From an uncultured Pelagibacteraceae bacterium (GTDB lineage: Bacteria; Pseudomonadota; Alphaproteobacteria; Pelagibacterales; Pelagibacteraceae), in the NCBI GenBank assembly GCA_902604795.1, contig CACKZV010000001.1, forward strand, positions 101,748-165,747: a stretch of DNA of 64,000 nt. The letters are read 5' to 3'. The notes under the pieces are model-generated. The model was not told the origin of the DNA and ran no database searches. It worked only from the letters and a program-made list of their open reading frames with translations. Position numbers and translations under genes: made by a program. Shown here in pieces: positions 42,421 to 51,771 of the stretch (its first letter is position 1; each line of letters opens with the position of its first letter).

Positions 42421-42859
42421 CAATTCTATCCACAAATTGAACAAAGTCTTTTTCTTCTCTGAAGTTTCTATAGACAGATGCAAATCGGACATATGCTACA
42501 GGATCAAGCTCTTTTAAACCCTCCATAACCATTGTGCCAATCGTATTAGATGAAATTTCACTCTGACCTAATTCCTCTAATGATCTACTAATTTTAGAGA
42601 TAAATTTTTCTGCTGTCTCAGTATCAATAGGTCTTTTCTTTAAGGCGACATAAATTGATTTTGAGAGTTTTTCTCTATCAAAAGACGATTTCCTTCCGTT
42701 TTTTTTAACTACCGTAAGTTCTCTAAATTGAACTCTTTCAAATGTTGTAAATCTTTCACCACAGCTACAGAGCCGTCTTCTTCTAATTGCAGTTCCATCT
42801 TCTGTGGGTCTTGAATCAACTACTGAGGTGTCACCCTTTTTGCTGCATGGACAAATCAT
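42401..42859 (-). CDS. nrdR: transcriptional repressor NrdR
   Basis: This 152-residue repressor of ribonucleotide reductase genes has an N-terminal zinc ribbon [31 protein letters not shown] split by the family motif DSRP, then CGERFTTFE. The ATP-cone domain follows with [20 protein letters not shown]. One feature is a Pro-Cys arrangement CPCSKKG where homologs have CPxCG. nrdR precedes ribD as usual in alphaproteobacteria. Confidence 0.95.
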   Translation of the reverse strand: MICPCSKKGDTSVVDSRPTEDGTAIRRRRLCSCGERFTTFERVQFRELTVVKKNGRKSSFDREKLSKSIYVALKKRPIDTETAEKFISKISRSLEELGQSEISSNTIGTMVMEGLKELDPVAYVRFASVYRNFREEKDFVQFVDRIDVFKKR

Positions 42860-42866
42860 AAATTAA

Positions 42867-44177
42867 TTAGCCTAAGTGTTTATAGATAGGAAAATTAGAA
42901 CAAAGACTTACAACTTCTTTTCTTACTTCATCTTCAGTTTTTGAGTTATCTTCAGGGTTTTCAGCTAAACCTTTTATAGTCTTTGTTATTAAATCACCTA
43001 CTATTTGAAATTCTTTTAATCCAAATCCTCTTGTTGTGGCAGCCTGTGATCCAAGTCTTATGCCAGAGGTTATCATCGGGCTTTCACTATCAAATGGAAT
43101 ACCATTTTTATTACATGTTATGTTAGCTCTAGAAAGGCTTTCTGCAGCAACATTACCTTTTACATTAAAAGGTCTTAAGTCAACTAACATCAGATGTGTA
43201 TCTGTACCACCTGAATAAATTTTAAAACCATTATTTTTTAAAGTTTCAGCTAAAATTTTTGCATTTGCTAAAACAGTTTTAATATAGTCTTTAAACTCAG
43301 GTTTTAATGCTTCTTTAAATCCAACTGCTTTAGCAGCTATTATATGCATTAGTGGTCCTCCTTGATATCCAGGGAAAACAGCTGTATTAAATTTTTTTGC
43401 TAAATCTTCGTGATTAGTTAAAATAATTCCACCTCTCGCACTTCTAAAAACTTTGTGAGTTGTGGATGTTACTACATGTGCATAATCACATGGATTGGGA
43501 TAACCTTTACCGGCAACCAAACCAGAAAAATGAGCCATATCAACCATTAGGTATGCTCCAACTTTATCAGCAATTTCTCTAAATCTTTTAAAATCAATTA
43601 CTCTTGAATAAGCACTGCCACCAGCAATTATAAGTTTTGGTTTATGTTCAAGCGCAAGTTTTTCAACATTATCATAATCAATAAGTTCAGATTCTTTATC
43701 AACCTCATAACCAATTGCATTAAACCATTTTCCTGACATAGAAATTTTTAAACCATGAGTAATATGACCTCCTGAGTTCAAACTCATTCCCATAAAAGTA
43801 TCACCAGGTTTTAACAAAGCCAAAAACACAGCACCATTTGCCTGTGCTCCTGAGTGAGGTTGAGCGTTAGCAAATTTACAATTAAATAATTCTTTAAGTC
43901 TATCTATAGCTAATTGCTCAGCCACATCCACATGTTCACAACCATTATAGTATCTTTTGCCTGGATAGCCTTCGGCATACTTATTTGTTAATACTGAACC
44001 TTGAGCTTCAAGGACTGCTTGAGATACAATATTTTCAGATGCAATTAATTCAATATGATTTTGTTGTCGAACCAACTCATCATTAATTGCTTTATATATT
44101 TCTGGATCACTATCTAATAAACTTTTTTCAAAAAAGTCTTTGTACTCACTATTTAAATATTTTGTTTCACTTGACAT
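42867..44177 (-). CDS. glyA: serine hydroxymethyltransferase
   Basis: This 436-residue PLP enzyme interconverts serine and glycine with tetrahydrofolate, feeding one-carbon pools. [39 protein letters not shown] and the PLP-Lys in [15 protein letters not shown] are intact. It is the glycine/serine link for the sarcosine oxidase system encoded at 56-61 kb, since that releases glycine and methylene-THF. Spacing to nrdR is 7 bp and to rpiB 4 bp. Confidence 0.97.
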   Translation of the reverse strand: MSSETKYLNSEYKDFFEKSLLDSDPEIYKAINDELVRQQNHIELIASENIVSQAVLEAQGSVLTNKYAEGYPGKRYYNGCEHVDVAEQLAIDRLKELFNCKFANAQPHSGAQANGAVFLALLKPGDTFMGMSLNSGGHITHGLKISMSGKWFNAIGYEVDKESELIDYDNVEKLALEHKPKLIIAGGSAYSRVIDFKRFREIADKVGAYLMVDMAHFSGLVAGKGYPNPCDYAHVVTSTTHKVFRSARGGIILTNHEDLAKKFNTAVFPGYQGGPLMHIIAAKAVGFKEALKPEFKDYIKTVLANAKILAETLKNNGFKIYSGGTDTHLMLVDLRPFNVKGNVAAESLSRANITCNKNGIPFDSESPMITSGIRLGSQAATTRGFGLKEFQIVGDLITKTIKGLAENPEDNSKTEDEVRKEVVSLCSNFPIYKHLG

Positions 44178-44181
44178 AATT

Positions 44182-44601
44182 TTATATTTTCTTAATTCTT
44201 TTTAAATGTCTTCCACCCTCAAACTTAGTATTTAAGAATGCATTTATACATTTAAAGGCTAAATTTTTACTAATTAACCTTTCTCCTAATGTAATAACAT
44301 TTGCATCATTATGCAATCTAGATAATTTAACGTTTTTTACCGAATAACATAATGCCGCTCTTATATTTTTGTGCTTATTAGCAGTCATAGCCATGCCCAT
44401 ACCTGAACCACATACTAAAATGCCGACATTCTCTTTTTTTATCTTTTTTGATAATTTGTGGGCATAATCTGGATAGTTTACTGATTTTTTCGAATGCATC
44501 GGACCTAAATCTAAAACCTCAAATTTTGAGGAAAATTTTTTCTTAATACTTTCTTTTAGATTAAATCCAGCGTGATCAGATGCGATATAGATTTTTTTCA
44601 A
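44182..44601 (-). CDS. rpiB: ribose-5-phosphate isomerase B
   Basis: This 139-residue RpiB/LacAB isomerase interconverts ribose 5-phosphate and ribulose 5-phosphate. [39 protein letters not shown] (catalytic Cys about residue 66) and [13 protein letters not shown] are the family motifs. It is commonly next to glyA in alphaproteobacteria. Confidence 0.93.
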   Translation of the reverse strand: MKKIYIASDHAGFNLKESIKKKFSSKFEVLDLGPMHSKKSVNYPDYAHKLSKKIKKENVGILVCGSGMGMAMTANKHKNIRAALCYSVKNVKLSRLHNDANVITLGERLISKNLAFKCINAFLNTKFEGGRHLKRIKKI

Positions 44602-44602
44602 A

Positions 44603-45244
44603 TTAATTAAATTTATAATCTAAAACACATGCAACTAGGTGTATTCTATTTTCCTCGCCACCATTAAATGCATTATGATATTTTGTATTGTTAGTAACCC
44701 AAACTGATCCATCAGCAGGCATATGCTTTGCTACATTGTCAATAACCATCAAGCATCCTGGATTTGTTATAATTGGTATATGCAATCTAGGCTCTGGATC
44801 TCTATGCCAGCTTAATGTTGATCTAGGTTCCTTTAATAAAATTCTTACTCTGCCTAATTTATATTTTGATGAAAGAACATCATAAACTTCTTTAAAATAA
44901 GTATTTTCGTAATCTCTTATGAATTCACTATATTTAGACTCATCTATATCCACATCCCTTGAAACTTCTTTCCCAGATTTATCTGGTTTTGTCCAATAAA
45001 CACCTCGAGCTTTACTACCTTTTATTGAGTCTGGGTCTCCTGGTATTTGTGTTAATGAAATTGCACCAAAATTTGTTACTCCACCTCCATCATCGAATTT
45101 TTTGATTTTAGTAATTTGATTATAAGCATCTTGAAGCTTATTAATATCAAATTGTATAGTCTGTTTTTGAAAATCACTAAAGTTTAAAACTCTATCAGCT
45201 TGGCTATGTAAATTTAGATTTACGATTTTATCTTTATTGATCAT
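44603..45244 (-). CDS. aspartyl/asparaginyl beta-hydroxylase-like 2OG-Fe(II) oxygenase
   Basis: This 213-residue soluble protein has a jelly-roll oxygenase core. The iron site appears as WHRDPEPRLHIPI (HxD) and the distal His in RIHLVACVLD. TKYHNAFNGGEENRIHL and GSVWVTNNTKYH fit the Asp/Asn beta-hydroxylase fold, where the conserved N-A-F-N-G/H-S-G-x-x-x-R-x-H pattern binds 2-oxoglutarate. The substrate is unknown; it could hydroxylate a protein residue or a free amino acid derivative. It is one base from rpiB and divergent from hemB. Confidence 0.75.
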   Translation of the reverse strand: MINKDKIVNLNLHSQADRVLNFSDFQKQTIQFDINKLQDAYNQITKIKKFDDGGGVTNFGAISLTQIPGDPDSIKGSKARGVYWTKPDKSGKEVSRDVDIDESKYSEFIRDYENTYFKEVYDVLSSKYKLGRVRILLKEPRSTLSWHRDPEPRLHIPIITNPGCLMVIDNVAKHMPADGSVWVTNNTKYHNAFNGGEENRIHLVACVLDYKFN

Positions 45245-45315
45245 TCTGGTGATTGTTTTCTACTCATTTATATATATATTTGTATAATAGATTTTGTCGC
45301 ATAATAAAATACAAT

Positions 45316-46296
45316 ATGATTACAGGTAAATACCCAAATTTAAGGCTCAGAAGATCAAGAAAATATGCTTGGTCTAGAAAATTAGTTCAAGAAAGTTCAC
45401 TATCTTATAGTGATTTAGTCCTACCAATTTTCTTGATTGAAGGAAAAAATAAAAAAGAATCAATAAAATCTATGCCAAATGTATTTAGGTATAGTGTAGA
45501 CAAACTAAATACAGTTGTAGGTAAAGCAATAAAAAAAGGAATACCTATGGTTGCCTTATTTCCATATACAAAACCAACAAAAAAAGATGAAAAAGGTTCT
45601 GAGGCTTTAAATCCAGACAATTTAGTTTGCAGAGGAATAAAGTTCATTAAAAAGAAATTTAAGAATAGAATTGGTATCATGTGTGATGTAGCCCTAGATC
45701 CATACACTTCTCATGGCCATGATGGATTATTAAAGAAAAGTAATATTCTAAATGATAAAACTGTAGAAATACTTACGAAACAAGCAGTACTACAAGCAAA
45801 AATTGGATGTGATGTTATCGCGCCTTCAGATATGATGGATGGAAGAATTGGTAAAATTCGATCAGCTTTAGATAAAAATAATTTAAATGACGTACAAATA
45901 TTATCGTATGCAGTTAAATTTTCATCTAGCTTTTATGGACCATTTAGGGACGCTGTTGGGTCAAAAAAGTTATTAAAAGGTGATAAAAAAACATATCAAA
46001 TGGATTTTAGAAATTCAGATGAGTCTTTGAGAGAAGTTTCATTAGATATAAAAGAAGGTGCTGATATGGTTATGGTTAAACCTGGTATGCCTTATCTTGA
46101 TATAATAAAAAAAGTAAAAGATAATTTCAAAATACCAGTATTTGCATATCAAGTTTCTGGTGAATACAGCTTAATAATGAATGGAATTAATAAAAAATTA
46201 ATAGACAAAGCCTCAATAAAAGAATCTCTTATATCGTTTAAAAGGGCTGGAGCAAATAGTATAGTAACTTATTTTGCTGATCAGATTGATCTTTAA
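45316..46296 (+). CDS. hemB: delta-aminolevulinic acid dehydratase (porphobilinogen synthase)
   Basis: This 326-residue enzyme joins two aminolevulinate molecules. The start is the ATG at 45316, beginning MITGKYPNLRLRRSRKYAWSR as in the family; the track start adds 21 unsupported residues. The metal segment is DVALDPYTSHGHDG, the Asp-rich, zinc-free alphaproteobacterial form rather than the Cys-rich one. The Schiff-base Lys is in MVMVKPGMPYLD. It converges on recO with no gap. Confidence 0.96.
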   Translation: MITGKYPNLRLRRSRKYAWSRKLVQESSLSYSDLVLPIFLIEGKNKKESIKSMPNVFRYSVDKLNTVVGKAIKKGIPMVALFPYTKPTKKDEKGSEALNPDNLVCRGIKFIKKKFKNRIGIMCDVALDPYTSHGHDGLLKKSNILNDKTVEILTKQAVLQAKIGCDVIAPSDMMDGRIGKIRSALDKNNLNDVQILSYAVKFSSSFYGPFRDAVGSKKLLKGDKKTYQMDFRNSDESLREVSLDIKEGADMVMVKPGMPYLDIIKKVKDNFKIPVFAYQVSGEYSLIMNGINKKLIDKASIKESLISFKRAGANSIVTYFADQIDL

Positions 46297-46971
46297 TTAT
46301 TTCAACAAATTAACAAAATTATTTCTTGAAGAAGGATAACTTTTGTTATTAGGTTTTATTATTGTTTTGTCCAAAAAATCTCCAACTATGGAAAATCCAA
46401 TATAAATATCTTTTAAATTCTCAGGACTGATATTTTTATCTATTAAAAAATTAGGTATAATTTTTTGACTAGAGTTTACAATATATTTAGTTTGACCATT
46501 AATTTTTTTATCAACCACGTAATCTTTAAAGTTAATATCATATCCAATTGACTTTAGTATTTTTAGCTCTAAATATAAAAATTCAATAAGCCAATTATCA
46601 AGTTCAATTATTCTGAATAATTTTTCTAAAAGATTATATATTTCAATATTATTCTCATTTTCAGCAGTAAGAATTTTAATCAAATTCATACAATATATAA
46701 TACAAAATAATTTTTTTTTATTTTCTAAATAAATAGGTGTTTTAATTTCATCTATTTCAACTTTTAGATAACTAGGTCTGCCATCTTCTCTAATTTTCGA
46801 GTTTATGTGAAATTTATTACCTATTAATAAATAGCTCTTAATCTTTTTTGAAGTTGAGCCAAAAATTACACCAACTATTCTTCCATTATTTTCAGTGTAG
46901 AATTCGGCTATTGAAGAATTTTCATTATATTTATTCAAAGACAACAAATATCCTTTATCTTGCCAATTCAT
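46297..46971 (-). CDS. recO: DNA repair protein RecO
   Basis: This 224-residue protein of the RecFOR pathway loads RecA on SSB-coated DNA. The N-terminal OB fold is recognisable from DKGYLLSLNKYNENSSIAEFYTENNGRIVGVIFG. Helical middle, with YCMNLIKIL and a LLEKLFRIIEL stretch, is typical. The C-terminal zinc finger cysteines are absent. It overlaps rnc by 4 bp. In most alphaproteobacteria era sits between rnc and recO; here there is no room for it. Confidence 0.88.
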   Translation of the reverse strand: MNWQDKGYLLSLNKYNENSSIAEFYTENNGRIVGVIFGSTSKKIKSYLLIGNKFHINSKIREDGRPSYLKVEIDEIKTPIYLENKKKLFCIIYCMNLIKILTAENENNIEIYNLLEKLFRIIELDNWLIEFLYLELKILKSIGYDINFKDYVVDKKINGQTKYIVNSSQKIIPNFLIDKNISPENLKDIYIGFSIVGDFLDKTIIKPNNKSYPSSRNNFVNLLK

Positions 46972-47633
46972 TTTTGCCTAATTTTTTTAAGAAGTTCTGA
47001 GGCTGCAGATTGTTCTGCATTTTTCTTTGAAGATCCTATTGCATAAATATAAGAGCTATTTTTAAGTTTTACTCCGACTTTAAAATTTGGTTTATGTCTA
47101 GGCCCCGTGTTAGAAACTAATTTATAGATAGGCAATACTTTAAAATTTTTTAAAGAGTATTCCTGCAATTTTGTTTTGGAGTCTACAAAAGTAGTTTCTG
47201 CATCGTTTATTAAATTTTTCCATTGTCTAAGAATAAAACTTTTAGAAACTTCAAATCCTTTATCTAAATAAATTGCTCCAATTATTGACTCACAGCAATC
47301 AGATATAATTTTATTTTCAACGATGTTTTTGCTTGATTTAGAATTACCTGTAATTACATATTCTTTAAGGTTTAATAAATTACCCACGTCTAGACATTTA
47401 TTTTTATTGACTAAAGAGGCTAATTTTTTATCTAAAGACCCTACTTTTTCATTTGGATAAAGTTCATACAATTTTTTTGAAACAACAAGTCCAAGTACTC
47501 TATCACCCAAAAATTCAAGGTTTTCATAATTATTATTTGGATCAAAACTTTTATGCGTAATGGCTTGTAAAAGGATTTTTTCATTTTTAAAATCTATTTT
47601 AATTTTTTTTTGTAGTCTTCTAAGAGCATTCAT
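46968..47633 (-). CDS. rnc: ribonuclease III
   Basis: This 221-residue dsRNA endonuclease processes rRNA and mRNA. The signature NYENLEFLGDRVLGLVVSKKLYELYP holds the active-site Glu and Asp; CCESIIGAIYLDKGF supplies the later Glu. A dsRNA-binding domain lies at about 150-221 (DSKTKLQEYSLKN, ASELLKKIRQK). It is 2 bp from lepB and overlaps recO. Confidence 0.95.
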   Translation of the reverse strand: MNALRRLQKKIKIDFKNEKILLQAITHKSFDPNNNYENLEFLGDRVLGLVVSKKLYELYPNEKVGSLDKKLASLVNKNKCLDVGNLLNLKEYVITGNSKSSKNIVENKIISDCCESIIGAIYLDKGFEVSKSFILRQWKNLINDAETTFVDSKTKLQEYSLKNFKVLPIYKLVSNTGPRHKPNFKVGVKLKNSSYIYAIGSSKKNAEQSAASELLKKIRQK

Positions 47634-47635
47634 AA

Positions 47636-48364
47636 TTAATAAATAAATTTAAAAAATCTATTTAACCTTAATATATCATTCCAATCCCAAAATTTTACAA
47701 TACTTCCTACAAATGGGTCCGATGAAAAAAATAGGATTTGAGCTTTACCTACAAGATTATTTTTATGGACATATCCAACTTCAGATAAAAATCTACTATC
47801 TTTTGAGCAATCCCTATTATCCCCTAAGAAAAATAAATGGTCTTTTGGAACTAAATATTTATCTGAATTAGCAAAAGTAATATCTGTTCTATATGATGCC
47901 AAATAAATTTTACCATTTGGAAGTTTTTCTTCAAAAGTGTTTACTTTTATTTTTGATTTGCCACAATAATTAGTGATATTTTTTGATTTGATTGTTTTTA
48001 ATATTTGATTGCCATTAAGATAAAGATCACCATTAATAAACTGAATTGTATCACCTGGTAGACCAATAACGCGCTTTATATAATCAGTTCTATTATCAGC
48101 AGGGGTTTTGAATACAGCAACATCACCTCTTTCAGGATTGTCAGCAAAAATACGATTTTCAAAAATAGGTGGACTAAAAGGGAGGGAATGCTTGCTATAA
48201 CCATAAGAGAATTTAGTTACAAAGAGTCTATCCCCAACTAGTAAATTTGGTTCCATTGACGATGATGGAATATAAAAAGGTTGCAACAAAATAGATCTGA
48301 TTAAAACTGCAATGATTAGTGCATAAACTATAGTTTTGAGATTTTCAATTATTATTTTTTTCAT
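47636..48364 (-). CDS. lepB: signal peptidase I
   Basis: This 242-residue inner-membrane protease cleaves Sec signal peptides. One N-terminal helix (about 8-25) is followed by the catalytic Ser in PSSSMEPNLLVGDRLFV and the general-base Lys in DVAVFKTPADNRTDYIKRVIGLPGD. The GDNRDCSKDSR box E is intact. Overlaps acpS by 4 bp in the rsh-pyrE-pdxJ-acpS-lepB-rnc-recO run. Confidence 0.96.
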   Translation of the reverse strand: MKKIIIENLKTIVYALIIAVLIRSILLQPFYIPSSSMEPNLLVGDRLFVTKFSYGYSKHSLPFSPPIFENRIFADNPERGDVAVFKTPADNRTDYIKRVIGLPGDTIQFINGDLYLNGNQILKTIKSKNITNYCGKSKIKVNTFEEKLPNGKIYLASYRTDITFANSDKYLVPKDHLFFLGDNRDCSKDSRFLSEVGYVHKNNLVGKAQILFFSSDPFVGSIVKFWDWNDILRLNRFFKFIY

Positions 48365-48750
48365 ATTTTTTTATCTATTACAACAAAAGCTATTGAATAA
48401 TCTTTTTCATCAGAAAGCGATAAAAAGACTTTATATTTTTGTATTTTAAATTTTTTTTTAAGAAAATTATTTAATTTTTTTGATAATGAAATATAAGGCT
48501 TTCCATTCTTGCTATTTTTAATTTCTATATCTATAAAATTTATATTTGATCTAAAGCCGGTCCCAATTGCTTTAACAAATGCCTCTTTTGCAGCAAATCT
48601 TTTTGCAAAAAAATTAATTTTATTTTTAAATTTTTTTCCCTGCTGAATTTCTTTTTTAGTAAAAATTCTATTTAAAAAACCTTTAATTTTTAAGGAATTA
48701 TTAATTCTACTGTTTTTAATAATATCAACACCATTCCCTATTATTTGCAT
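48361..48750 (-). CDS. acpS: holo-[acyl-carrier-protein] synthase
   Basis: This 129-residue enzyme moves 4'-phosphopantetheine from CoA to ACP. GNGVDIIKNSRI gives the metal-binding Asp, and FAKRFAAKEAFVKAIGTGF is the AcpS signature with Glu. NGKPYISLS and LSLSDEKDYSIAFV follow. It shares its start base with the pdxJ stop, the pdxJ-acpS order found widely in proteobacteria. Confidence 0.94.
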   Translation of the reverse strand: MQIIGNGVDIIKNSRINNSLKIKGFLNRIFTKKEIQQGKKFKNKINFFAKRFAAKEAFVKAIGTGFRSNINFIDIEIKNSKNGKPYISLSKKLNNFLKKKFKIQKYKVFLSLSDEKDYSIAFVVIDKKI

Positions 48751-49469
48751 TATCTTAAAATATTAATAAATTGTTTGATTACTTTTGAAATACTGTGCGA
48801 AACAGATTCTCCTATTATAAAATGACCTATATTGAATTCCTCAATTTGTTTAATCTTATTTAGTATTCTAGTAGTCTTATAGTCCATACCATGACCAGCA
48901 TGAACTTCTAAACCTATTTTATTTGCATAAAAGGCACATTTTTTAATTTTATTAAGCTCTTTAGTATAATTTTTTTTTTGTTTTATTTGGTTAGAAATTT
49001 TACCTGTGTGTATTTCTATACATTTGCTTCCTAAGATTTTTGATAATTTAATATCTTGAAGCGATGGATTTATAAATAAGCTAGTTCTAATGTTATGCGT
49101 ATTAAAGATTTGTAATATTTTTTTGATTTTATTTTTATTTTTTTTTAAATTTAATCCACCTTCAGTAGTAACTTCGTTTCTTTTTTCAGGAACAAGACAA
49201 ATAAAAGAGGGTTTATTTTTTAAAGCTATATTAACCATTTTTAAATCTGAAGCTATTTCCAGATTAATAGGGATTGATTTATCTGATGCAAGAATTTTTA
49301 AATCCATATCATTAATGTGTCGCCTATCCTCTCTTAAATGAACTGTAATAGAGTCTGCACCAGCTTTTAAAACATCTAAAGCTACAGTATAGGGATCAGG
49401 ATGTTTTTCACCTCTAGCATTTCTCAACGTTGCAACATGGTCTATGTTAACCCCTAGTCTCTTTTTCAT
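48750..49469 (-). CDS. pdxJ: pyridoxine 5'-phosphate synthase
   Basis: This 239-residue TIM-barrel enzyme closes the pyridoxine ring from 1-deoxyxylulose 5-phosphate and aminoacetone phosphate. LGVNIDHVATLRNARGEKHPDP is the classic N-terminus, with TVHLREDRRHI and LVPEKRNEVTTEGG carrying active-site residues. Late segments IGLEVHAGHGMDY and FNIGHFIIGES are intact. Overlaps pyrE by 4 bp. Confidence 0.97.
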   Translation of the reverse strand: MKKRLGVNIDHVATLRNARGEKHPDPYTVALDVLKAGADSITVHLREDRRHINDMDLKILASDKSIPINLEIASDLKMVNIALKNKPSFICLVPEKRNEVTTEGGLNLKKNKNKIKKILQIFNTHNIRTSLFINPSLQDIKLSKILGSKCIEIHTGKISNQIKQKKNYTKELNKIKKCAFYANKIGLEVHAGHGMDYKTTRILNKIKQIEEFNIGHFIIGESVSHSISKVIKQFINILR

Positions 49470-50056
49470 TTTAAAAATCTACTTCCAGGTTTGGTAATTG
49501 GAATTTTTTTTAGACTTTCTGGAATATTTTTTTTTTTAAAAGTTGGAATTTTTAATTTTACTTGTGAAATTATATTTTTACTTTTTATTTTTAAAGTTTG
49601 CTTATTAGATCTGTCAATTAAACATGCAAATCCTAATAAAATTGCGCCAGATTTTTTTATTAATTTAGCACACTCTAAACTTGATTTTCCTGTAGTTATA
49701 ACATCTTCAATAATTAAAACTCTTGATTTTTTTTTAATATAAAAACCTCTTCTTAACTTAAAATTTCCCTCAACACGTTCACAAAAAATTGTTTCTTTTT
49801 TTAAAATTCGACCGATTTCATAACCAATTACAATTCCACCCATCGCTGGTGAAAGAATTAAATCAATATTTTTAAATGTTTTCTTTATTTTACTTGCTAA
49901 AGATTTTGTAAATTTTTCAGATTTGTTTGGAAAGCTTAATAATTTTGCACATTGCACATAAGAAGGTGAATGTAGTCCAGATGACAATACAAAATGTCCA
50001 TCTAACAAAGCATTAGTTTTTCTTAAAACTGCTAAAGAGTTTTTTAAAGAAAGCAT
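49466..50056 (-). CDS. pyrE: orotate phosphoribosyltransferase
   Basis: This 196-residue enzyme adds PRPP to orotate. HFVLSSGLHSPSYVQCAKLL and LSPAMGGIVIGYEIGR precede the PRPP motif VLIIEDVITTGKSSLE. The 5' end overlaps the rsh gene by 44 bp. The start is kept because the N-terminal NALLDGHF region needs most of this length. Confidence 0.94.
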   Translation of the reverse strand: MLSLKNSLAVLRKTNALLDGHFVLSSGLHSPSYVQCAKLLSFPNKSEKFTKSLASKIKKTFKNIDLILSPAMGGIVIGYEIGRILKKETIFCERVEGNFKLRRGFYIKKKSRVLIIEDVITTGKSSLECAKLIKKSGAILLGFACLIDRSNKQTLKIKSKNIISQVKLKIPTFKKKNIPESLKKIPITKPGSRFLK

Positions 50057-51755
50057 ATTTTTTATTTTTATGTCTAATAATTTTAAATTTATATTCTTTT
50101 TGTTTTAGTTCACTTATCAATTTTGTAAAGTTCTTAAGATCATGTATGATTAAATTAAATTTAAAGTTAATCCTTCCATTGAGTTTTTCTACCATTTCTA
50201 CGCTTGAAATATTAACAAAGTTTTCACCGATCATAGTTGTAACATCACCCATTTTTCCAGGTTCGTCTGGGAGAGAAATCCAAAGTGTCGTATTATATCT
50301 TTTTTCCTTAACTGGTTTGCTATTTTCACGGTACTGCCAATAACGTCTAATTGAAGCACGAGCTTTACCTGTTTTGGTACTGGTTAACCAATGTAATGAA
50401 GGGGAAGCTTTTTTTGATGTAATAATCTTAACCACATCTCCATTTCTTAATATTGATTGCAAAGCACTTTCATTTCCATTTATTTCGCAACCAACAGCCG
50501 CATCTCCAATTTGAGTATGGACCGCATAAGCAAAATCTATTGGTGTAGCATTTTTAGGTAATTTTATAATTGATCCCTTTGGTGTGAAACAAAAGGCGTT
50601 TTCTTGGAACATTTGGAGTTTTGTATATTCATAAGAGTCATCAGGATTCTCATTTTTATCAATAATTTCAACTAAATCCGCTAACCAATCATACTCCTTC
50701 CAAGTCAAAGAATTAAATTTTTCCGATGATTTATATTTCCAGTGAGATGCAATACCTCTTTCTGCGAACTCATGCATTTGGTTTGTTCTTAATTGAATTT
50801 CAATTGGTCTTTTATTTGGTCCAATAATAGCTGTGTGCAATGATTGATAATTATTAATTTTAGGTGATGAAATATAATCTTTGAATTTACCTGGTATACA
50901 ATTCCATTTACTGTGAAAAATTCCTAAAGCTTTATAGCAATCATCAATATTATCTAAAATAATTCTAAAGCCAATTATGTCTGTTATTTGTTCAAGAGAA
51001 GTTCTTTTTTTTTGGATTTTTCTCCAAATTGAAAAAGGAGTTTTTTCTCTTCCAACAATTTTTGGCTCTATATTTTTGATTTTAAGTATTTGAAAAAACT
51101 CATCAGAAATATTATTAAAATTAATAAGATTATTTTCTTTAATTTTATCTAATCTATTTTTTATCAATTTTCTTGCATCTTCATTTAGAACTTCAAATGA
51201 AAGGTCTTCTAATTCATCTCTTATACGATGCATCCCCATTCTATCAGCAAGCGGAGCATAAATTTCCATAGTCTCTTTTGCTTTTCTTATTTGCTTTTCT
51301 TTATCAACAACTTTGATTGTGCGCATATTATGAAGTCTATCAGCAAGTTTAACTAGCAAAACACGGATGTCTTTTGATGTCGCTAGTATTAATTTTCGAA
51401 AATTTTCTGCTTTAGAGTTTGATATGGCCTGATTTTCAAACTCAGAAATTTTTGTAACACCATCAACTAAATCAGCAACCTCTTTTCCAAATTCTGCTTC
51501 TATTGTATTATAAGTTGCATGAGTATCCTCTATTGTGTCATGCAGTAAACCAGTAGCTATAGTTGCACTGTCTAGCTTTAACTCAGTTAGAATATTTGCT
51601 ACTGCTATCGGGTGAATAATATAAGGTGAGCCCTCATCTCTTTTTTGTTTTTCATGCGCTTTTAAAGCAAAATCATAGGCTTTTGATAAAGTTTCTGGAT
51701 TAAGAAACTTATTATAAATTTTTACCTTATTAATTAGTTCTTCAGATTTGAGCAT
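50013..51755 (-). CDS. rsh: bifunctional (p)ppGpp synthetase/hydrolase, shortened C-terminus
   Basis: This 580-residue RelA/SpoT protein has an HD hydrolase domain (DEGSPYIIHPIAVANIL, HDTIEDT), a synthetase domain (DIIGFRIIL, FKDYISSPKINNYQSLHTAI, IEIQLRT) and a TGS domain (FCFTPKGSIIKLPKNATPIDFAYAVHTQIG). An ACT-like domain closes it (LPDEPGKMGDVTTMIGENFVNISSVEM). About 130-150 residues between TGS and ACT, the helical and zinc-finger regions of full-length proteins, are missing. It should still make and degrade (p)ppGpp, but ribosome-coupled control may differ. Upstream of pyrE. Confidence 0.93.
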   Translation of the reverse strand: MLKSEELINKVKIYNKFLNPETLSKAYDFALKAHEKQKRDEGSPYIIHPIAVANILTELKLDSATIATGLLHDTIEDTHATYNTIEAEFGKEVADLVDGVTKISEFENQAISNSKAENFRKLILATSKDIRVLLVKLADRLHNMRTIKVVDKEKQIRKAKETMEIYAPLADRMGMHRIRDELEDLSFEVLNEDARKLIKNRLDKIKENNLINFNNISDEFFQILKIKNIEPKIVGREKTPFSIWRKIQKKRTSLEQITDIIGFRIILDNIDDCYKALGIFHSKWNCIPGKFKDYISSPKINNYQSLHTAIIGPNKRPIEIQLRTNQMHEFAERGIASHWKYKSSEKFNSLTWKEYDWLADLVEIIDKNENPDDSYEYTKLQMFQENAFCFTPKGSIIKLPKNATPIDFAYAVHTQIGDAAVGCEINGNESALQSILRNGDVVKIITSKKASPSLHWLTSTKTGKARASIRRYWQYRENSKPVKEKRYNTTLWISLPDEPGKMGDVTTMIGENFVNISSVEMVEKLNGRINFKFNLIIHDLKNFTKLISELKQKEYKFKIIRHKNKKYAFFKKLFSSFKKN

Positions 51756-51771
51756 TACTATTTATATCATT

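Noticed and set aside
42421-42492. Upstream extension of RibD
   Set aside because: Lies in the nrdR coding sequence; homologs start near the ATG at 42420.
45253-45315. 21 extra residues at the hemB N-terminus
   Set aside because: They fall in the divergent promoter gap and are not part of the HemB family start.
49090-49341. 83-residue plus-strand ORF opposite pdxJ
   Set aside because: Antisense to intact pdxJ and without domain resemblance.
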